NCBI GenBank assembly: GCA_900772575.1
Contig: CAAHEN010000145.1
Coordinates: forward strand, 1-9,596
Direction of reading: 5' to 3'
Length of the DNA: 9,596 bases
Origin: Bacteroidaceae bacterium
Lineage (GTDB): Bacteria; Bacteroidota; Bacteroidia; Bacteroidales; Bacteroidaceae
Numbering within the stretch: the stretch's first letter is position 1; the number at the start of each line of letters is the position of its first letter. Below, one piece after another: positions 5,634-9,596 of this stretch. Position numbers and translations under genes: made by a program. The notes below the pieces were generated by a model. The model saw nothing but the letters and a program-made list of their open reading frames with translations, was not told the origin of the DNA and made no database searches.

Positions 5634-6392
5634 TCAGAGGCGCACGGCGATGCCGGCGTCGCGGAGCTGGCCCTTGAGCTGCCCAATGGTCAGTTGGCCG
5701 AAGTGAAAGATGCTGGCGGCCAGTGCGGCGTCGGCCCGGCCGCGGGTGAGGACATCGGCGATGTCTGCGGCCGACCCTGCGCCGCCCGAGGCGATCACCG
5801 GAATGCCGACCACTTCAGCCAGACGGGCGAAGACCTCACAGGGATAGCCTGAGCGCGTGCCGTCGTGATCCATCGAGGTGAAGAGAATCTCGCCGGCGCC
5901 GCGCTCCTGCGCCTCGTGGGCCCAGCTGAGGAGCTCACGGTCTGTGGGACGGCTGCCGCCGTGGGTCGTGGCGTGCCACAGGCCGTCAGCGGTGCGGCGG
6001 GCGTCGATGGCGACGACGACAAACTGGCTGCCGTAGCGTGTGGCGATGGCATCGATGAGGGCGGGGTTGTTGATGGCTGCCGTGTTGATGGAAATCTTGT
6101 CAGCGCCGGCGTCGAGCAGGCGGGCTGCGTCGTCGACGTCGGCGATGCCACCGCCGACGGTGAAGGGCACATTGATGCCGTCGGCGATGCGCTCGACGAG
6201 GCCAGTGAATGTGTTGCGGCCTTCGCGGGTGGCGCTGATATCGAGATAAACGAGTTCGTCAGCGCCCTCACGGGCATAGTGGCGGCCGAGTTCCACGGCG
6301 TCGCCGACGTCGCGCAGGCCTTCGAAGTTGACCCCCTTGACGGTGCGGCCGTCCTTGACGTCGAGGCAGGGGATGATGCGTTTGGCAAGCAT
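5634..6392 (-). CDS. hisF: Imidazole glycerol phosphate synthase, cyclase subunit
   Basis: 252 residues, matching the usual length of 250-258. HisF is the cyclase half of the HisH/HisF complex. It uses ammonia passed from HisH to turn PRFAR into imidazole glycerol phosphate and AICAR. It is a (beta/alpha)8 barrel; the start MLAKRIIPCLDVKDGRTVKG is highly typical. The catalytic aspartates are Asp11 (CLDVKDG) and Asp130 (VVAIDARR). Phosphate-binding loops are visible at VGGGI (79-83), SINTAA (101-106), SMDHDGT (173-179) and ASGGAG (201-206). The ATG at 6392 is 4 bp after the hisA stop codon, so the two are probably translationally coupled. A longer open frame extends upstream to 6623, but that part lies inside hisA and is not a real extension. 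Confidence 0.96.
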   Translation of the reverse strand: MLAKRIIPCLDVKDGRTVKGVNFEGLRDVGDAVELGRHYAREGADELVYLDISATREGRNTFTGLVERIADGINVPFTVGGGIADVDDAARLLDAGADKISINTAAINNPALIDAIATRYGSQFVVVAIDARRTADGLWHATTHGGSRPTDRELLSWAHEAQERGAGEILFTSMDHDGTRSGYPCEVFARLAEVVGIPVIASGGAGSAADIADVLTRGRADAALAASIFHFGQLTIGQLKGQLRDAGIAVRL

Positions 6393-6396
6393 GGTT

Positions 6397-7140
6397 TCAA
6401 GCGTTGTTGATGGGGTGTTTGGCGTTCCAGTCCGCGATGTCGGCCAAGGCAATGCGGTGCTCGTAGATGGCCTTCCCGACGATGACGCGGCGCAGACGGC
6501 GCTCGGCGAGGGCTTCGATGTCGGCCATGGAAGAGATGCCGCCCGAGACTGTGACATCGACGTCGGGGTAGAGGGCCTGTAGGTCGGCATATAGGTCGAT
6601 GGCGGGCCCAGCCAGACGGCCATCGCGTGAGATGTCGGTGCAGACCAACTGCGAGAGGCCGTGGGGGGTAAAGCGGTCGATGAGCTGCTCGACGGTCATG
6701 TCGAGGGCCGTCTGCCACCCGTCGACGGCAATTTTGCCCTCGCGCACGTCGGCGCCGAGCACCAGGCGCTCTGGCCCGAAGCGGTCGAGCCAGGCGGCGA
6801 AGAGGTCGGGGTGGCGGGCAGCGGTACTGCCGACCACGGCGTAGTCTGCCCCGGCGTCGAAGGCTTGGCTGAGGGCTTTCTCCGTCTTGAGGCCACCTCC
6901 CCACTCGATGTCGATGTCGCCGATTGTGGCCAGGCGCTCGAGCACACGCAGGTTGACAGGCGCGGCGGCCTTGGCACCGTCGAGGTCGACCACGTGGACG
7001 CGCTGTGCCCCGCAGTCGACGAAGCGCCGCACCATGTCGTCGGGGGCAGCGTCGTAAGTGGTCTGGCGCGAATAGTCACCTTCCGTCAGGCGTACGCAAC
7101 GCCCGTCGATGAGGTCGATGGCAGGAATGATCTGTAGCAT
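6397..7140 (-). CDS. hisA: ProFAR isomerase (phosphoribosylformimino-5-aminoimidazole carboxamide ribotide isomerase)
   Basis: 247 residues, close to the family's usual 240-250. HisA performs the Amadori rearrangement of ProFAR to PRFAR, the substrate of HisH/HisF, and is a (beta/alpha)8 barrel related to HisF. The start MLQIIPAIDLIDGRCVRLTE is diagnostic. Asp9 (PAIDL) and Asp131 (GADVREGKIAVDGW) fill the acid/base positions known from Thermotoga HisA. CTDISRDGRLAGP (167-179) and VSGGISSMADI (198-208) carry the phosphate-binding sites. The gene starts 12 bp after the hisH stop and ends 4 bp before hisF. Nothing unusual was seen in its length or motifs. Confidence 0.96.
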   Translation of the reverse strand: MLQIIPAIDLIDGRCVRLTEGDYSRQTTYDAAPDDMVRRFVDCGAQRVHVVDLDGAKAAAPVNLRVLERLATIGDIDIEWGGGLKTEKALSQAFDAGADYAVVGSTAARHPDLFAAWLDRFGPERLVLGADVREGKIAVDGWQTALDMTVEQLIDRFTPHGLSQLVCTDISRDGRLAGPAIDLYADLQALYPDVDVTVSGGISSMADIEALAERRLRRVIVGKAIYEHRIALADIADWNAKHPINNA

Positions 7141-7152
7141 GGCCGTTCTGTT

Positions 7153-7737
7153 TCAGAGGTTCAGAAAATTGCGCAATATCTGTTCGCCGACGTCGCCGCT
7201 CTTCTCAGGGTGGAACTGCGTGCCGTAGAAGTTCTCATACTTCAGGGCGGCACTGAAAAGACCGCCGTAGTTGGTCGTGGCGATGGTGTCGGGGCAGAGG
7301 TCGGCGCGGTAGGAGTGGACGTAGTAGACGTAGCTGCCGCCCTTCAGGCCGCGCAGGAGCTTCGACTCGAGGTTGCCGATTTGGTTCCACCCGACGTGGG
7401 GCACCTTCAGGCCGTCGGCAGTGCTGAAGCGGCGTACGTGGCTGTCGAAGATGCCCAGACAGGGGGTGTCGCCCTCCTCGGAGTCGCGGCACATCACCTG
7501 TAGGCCGACGCAGATGCCCAGCACGGGGCGGCGCAGGCTGCGGATGACGTCGGGCAGTCCGGCGGCGCGGAGGTTGTCCATGGCTCGGGCCGCGTTGCCG
7601 ACGCCGGGCAGGATGACGCGGTCGGCGCTGGCGATCGTGGCGGCGTCGGCCGTTACGGTAAATTCGGCCCCGAGGCGGCGCAGGGCATTCTCGACGGAGC
7701 GAAGATTGCCCATCTTATAGTCGATGATTGCTATCAT
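7153..7737 (-). CDS. hisH: Imidazole glycerol phosphate synthase, glutamine amidotransferase subunit
   Basis: 194 residues, typical for HisH. It is a class I glutamine amidotransferase that hydrolyses glutamine and feeds ammonia into the HisF barrel. The start MIAIIDYKMGNLRSVENALR is the standard family opening. The oxyanion strand is LPGVGN (43-48). The nucleophile is Cys76 in GICVGLQ, a mild variant of the more common GICLGMQ. The triad is completed by His176 and Glu178 in FHPEKSG. VPHVGWNQ (112-119) and YYVHSY (138-143) are conserved contact segments. It lies 27 bp after hisB and 12 bp before hisA, and the partner hisF is in the same operon, which fits a 1:1 complex. Confidence 0.96.
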   Translation of the reverse strand: MIAIIDYKMGNLRSVENALRRLGAEFTVTADAATIASADRVILPGVGNAARAMDNLRAAGLPDVIRSLRRPVLGICVGLQVMCRDSEEGDTPCLGIFDSHVRRFSTADGLKVPHVGWNQIGNLESKLLRGLKGGSYVYYVHSYRADLCPDTIATTNYGGLFSAALKYENFYGTQFHPEKSGDVGEQILRNFLNL

Positions 7738-7764
7738 GGCTACTCAGTGATTAATGGTTGAGAC

Positions 7765-8904
7765 TCAGAGCACGCCCTTGCTCGACGGCAGTTCGTAGCT
7801 GAACACGTCGCGGCGGATGGCTTGGCGCAGGGCGCGGGCGAAGGCCTTGAAGATACCCTCGATGAGGTGGTGGTTGTTCTCGCCGCGCCCGACGATGTGG
7901 AGGTTGCACTGCATGGCCGAGCAGAGCGACTGGAAGATATGGGGAAACATCTCGGTCGGCGTGTCGCCGACATATTCTCGGGTGAATGTCGCGTCCCAAC
8001 TGAAGTCGATGCGTCCGCCGAAGTCAAGCAGCACCATCGCGCGGCTCTCGTCCATGGGCAGCACGAAGCCGTAGCGCTCGATGCCACGCTTGTCGCCGAG
8101 GGCTTGGCGCAGGGCCTCGCCGATGGCGATGGCCACGTCTTCCATCGTGTGATGCTCGTCGACCTCCAGATCGCCGCGGCAGGTGGCCACAAGCGAGATG
8201 CCGGCGTGATGGGGCAACTGGGCCAGCATGTGGTCATAGAATTTCAGTCCTGTGTCGATGTGCGTTTCACCGGCACCGTCGAGGTCGACGACGACGTGGA
8301 TGTCAGTCTCTGCCGTGCGACGGCGCACTTCGGCGCGGCGTTCCGTGCGGCGCACCTCTTCGGCGACCCTGGCCCAGTCCGTCGTGGCCAAAGCCAGGCT
8401 CGGCCTGATGTCGGCATCGAGCTTGTCAGCCGCGTCGGCGGGTTGCAGCAGGATGGCGCGTGCCCCAAGATTGTGGGCCAGTCGGACGTCGGTGGCGCGG
8501 TCGCCGATGACATAGGAAGCCGTCAAGTCATAGTCGCCGTTGAGATAGCCGGTCAGCATGGCCGTCCCAGGCTTGCGCGTCGGGGCGTTGTCGGCCGGGA
8601 AAGTGCGGTCGATGAACTGGGCGTCGAAGTGTATGCCCTCGCCCTCCAGCGTGCGGAGCATGAAGTTGTGTGCCGGCCAGAACGTCTCTTCAGGAAAGGC
8701 TGGCGTCCCCAGACCGTCCTGGTTGCTGACGAGCACGAGCTCGTAACCGGTACCGGCAAGGCGGCGCAGCGCCGAGATGGCGCCGGGCACGAAGGAGAGT
8801 TTGTCGAGCGCGTCGACCTGTTCATCGGCGGGTTCGGCGATGATGGTGCCGTCGCGATCGATGAAGAGGGCGCGTTTGAGCGGGCGGGCGGAAGTTGTTG
8901 GCAT
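7765..8904 (-). CDS. hisB: Bifunctional histidinol-phosphatase / imidazoleglycerol-phosphate dehydratase
   Basis: 379 residues, a full-length two-domain HisB. The N-terminal HAD phosphatase (about 1-175) removes phosphate from histidinol phosphate. It shows FIDRDGT (Asp16 nucleophile, Asp18 acid), the SNQDGLGT motif with Ser60, Lys111 in RKPGT and Asp135 in GDRATD. The C-terminal dehydratase (about 192-379) acts on imidazole glycerol phosphate. It has metal-binding His225 in YDHM, HHTMED (251-256) and HHLIEG (345-350), and it ends in the family tail LPSSKGVL. The zinc-binding Cys/His cluster of E. coli HisB is absent: positions of about 98-110 read FIDRTFPADNAPT. From memory the Bacteroides form also lacks the full cluster. 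The residue before FYDHM is Lys221 rather than the common glycine. The gene starts 26 bp after the hisC stop. Confidence 0.95.
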   Translation of the reverse strand: MPTTSARPLKRALFIDRDGTIIAEPADEQVDALDKLSFVPGAISALRRLAGTGYELVLVSNQDGLGTPAFPEETFWPAHNFMLRTLEGEGIHFDAQFIDRTFPADNAPTRKPGTAMLTGYLNGDYDLTASYVIGDRATDVRLAHNLGARAILLQPADAADKLDADIRPSLALATTDWARVAEEVRRTERRAEVRRRTAETDIHVVVDLDGAGETHIDTGLKFYDHMLAQLPHHAGISLVATCRGDLEVDEHHTMEDVAIAIGEALRQALGDKRGIERYGFVLPMDESRAMVLLDFGGRIDFSWDATFTREYVGDTPTEMFPHIFQSLCSAMQCNLHIVGRGENNHHLIEGIFKAFARALRQAIRRDVFSYELPSSKGVL

Positions 8905-8930
8905 ATGGTGTTATGGTGTGGGGTGCAGGG

Positions 8931-9596
8931 CTAAACCTTGCTTTCGCGCAAGACGGCGATGAGGCGGTCGTTTTCGGCCGGTGTCCCGATCGTGATGCGC
9001 AGACAACCGGCACAGCCAGGCATGCGGTTGCGGTTGCGGACGATGATGCCCGCGCCGATGAGGCGGTCGTAGAGGGCATCGGCATCTGCCGTGCGGACGA
9101 GAAAGAAGTTGGCGTCTGTGGGATAGACCTTTTCAATGACAGGCAATGTCGGGAGCACGGCGGCCAAGCGCTCGCGCTCGCGCTTGAGTTCGGCCACCTG
9201 GGCCGTTACGCCGCGGCGCAGTCGCTCTATCACGGCTTGCTGCGTCGGGCCATTGACGTTGTAGGGGTACTTGACGCGGGCAAAGATGGCCGCCACGTCG
9301 GGGTGGGCGAAAGCCAGACCGAGGCGCAGGCCGGCCATGCCCCAGGCTTTCGAGAGCGTCTGGAGCACAATGAGGTTGGGATGGCGGTCGAGCACGTCCA
9401 GCAGTGAACCTTTCTCGGAGAAGTCCGCATAGGCCTCGTCGACAACAAGCATGCCGTCGAAGGAGTCAGCCAGCCGCTCCAGTGCGGCGGGAGCAAAGGC
9501 GTTGCCGGTGGGATTGTTGGGTGAGCACACCCACATCAGCTTCGTCCGGGCGTCGCAGGCAGCGAGCAGGGCGTCGGCGGGCAGGCCGAAACCCTC
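8931..9596 (-). CDS. hisC: Histidinol-phosphate aminotransferase, C-terminal part (runs off right edge)
   Basis: The last 221 codons are present; roughly the first 120-130 residues of the usual 345-350 lie beyond the window. The frame is open to the final base, beginning EGFGLPADALLAAC. HisC is a PLP-dependent fold type I aminotransferase that converts imidazole acetol phosphate to histidinol phosphate with glutamate as donor. Counting from the window edge, visible motifs are CSPNNPTGN (24-32), the PLP-pyridine aspartate in VVDEAYADF (Asp53, with Tyr56) and the PLP lysine Lys83 in SKAWGMAGLRLG, followed by the substrate-binding arginine. It ends with a TAG stop 26 bp before the hisB start. 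An internal ATG at 9536 is not the true start, because family sequence continues upstream of it. hisD and hisG may lie further upstream. Confidence 0.95.
   Translation of the reverse strand, partial: EGFGLPADALLAACDARTKLMWVCSPNNPTGNAFAPAALERLADSFDGMLVVDEAYADFSEKGSLLDVLDRHPNLIVLQTLSKAWGMAGLRLGLAFAHPDVAAIFARVKYPYNVNGPTQQAVIERLRRGVTAQVAELKRERERLAAVLPTLPVIEKVYPTDANFFLVRTADADALYDRLIGAGIIVRNRNRMPGCAGCLRITIGTPAENDRLIAVLRESKV

Noticed and set aside
7822..8934. 370-codon open frame on the plus strand opposite hisB, and similar long plus-strand frames at 4983-5852, 5865-6410, 6661-7137 and 8895-9407.
   Set aside because: They are mirror frames of GC-rich his genes with strong third-position GC bias. 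Their translations are Val/Gly/Asp/Ala-rich and show no family motifs, while the opposite strand encodes clear His enzymes.

Overview
The window looks like chromosomal DNA from a GC-rich, gut-type member of the Bacteroidales; a Muribaculaceae- or Prevotella-like lineage is my inference. Supporting signs are the Bacteroidetes-type -7 elements (TAnnTTTG), a Bacteroidetes-style bifunctional HisB without the zinc cysteines, a fused HisIE, and secreted proteins with BACON-like, F5/8C-like, M60 and C-terminal sorting-like domains. No rRNA, tRNA, CRISPR array, transposase or phage gene was seen.

Layout. (1) Positions 1-235, minus strand: the first 78 codons of metF (methylenetetrahydrofolate reductase), running off the left edge. 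(2) Positions 236-574: a divergent intergenic region with one -7-like promoter element for each direction, a 12-bp palindrome beside the metF element, and a leader of about 140 nt in front of the next gene. (3) Positions 575-4667, plus strand: two exported proteins encoded 19 bp apart. The first is a leucine-rich-repeat protein with a C-terminal sorting-like domain. The second is an 885-residue M60/enhancin-type zinc metallopeptidase with BACON-like and F5/8C-like modules. (4) Positions 4668-4997: a convergent intergenic region with a strong bidirectional terminator hairpin (4728-4768), a 28-bp imperfect repeat on each side of it, and a cluster of interleaved inverted repeats next to the his operon end. 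(5) Positions 4998-9596, minus strand: a histidine biosynthesis operon in transcription order hisC (3' part), hisB, hisH, hisA, hisF, hisIE, with gaps of only 4-36 bp.

The his genes supply every step from phosphoribosyl-ATP to histidinol. That covers pyrophosphohydrolase and cyclohydrolase (HisIE), isomerase (HisA), glutamine-dependent synthase (HisH/HisF), dehydratase and phosphatase (HisB) and aminotransferase (HisC). hisG and hisD are not in view and presumably lie beyond the right edge. The LRR and M60 pair is the accessory part of the window. By family knowledge M60 enzymes cut glycoproteins such as mucins, so the pair is probably a host-glycan or glycoprotein-facing surface or secreted module. 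No convincing new defence or mobile system was found. The least ordinary signals are the LRR/M60 module, the A7 tract that could fuse its two reading frames, and the structured repeats in the two intergenic regions.
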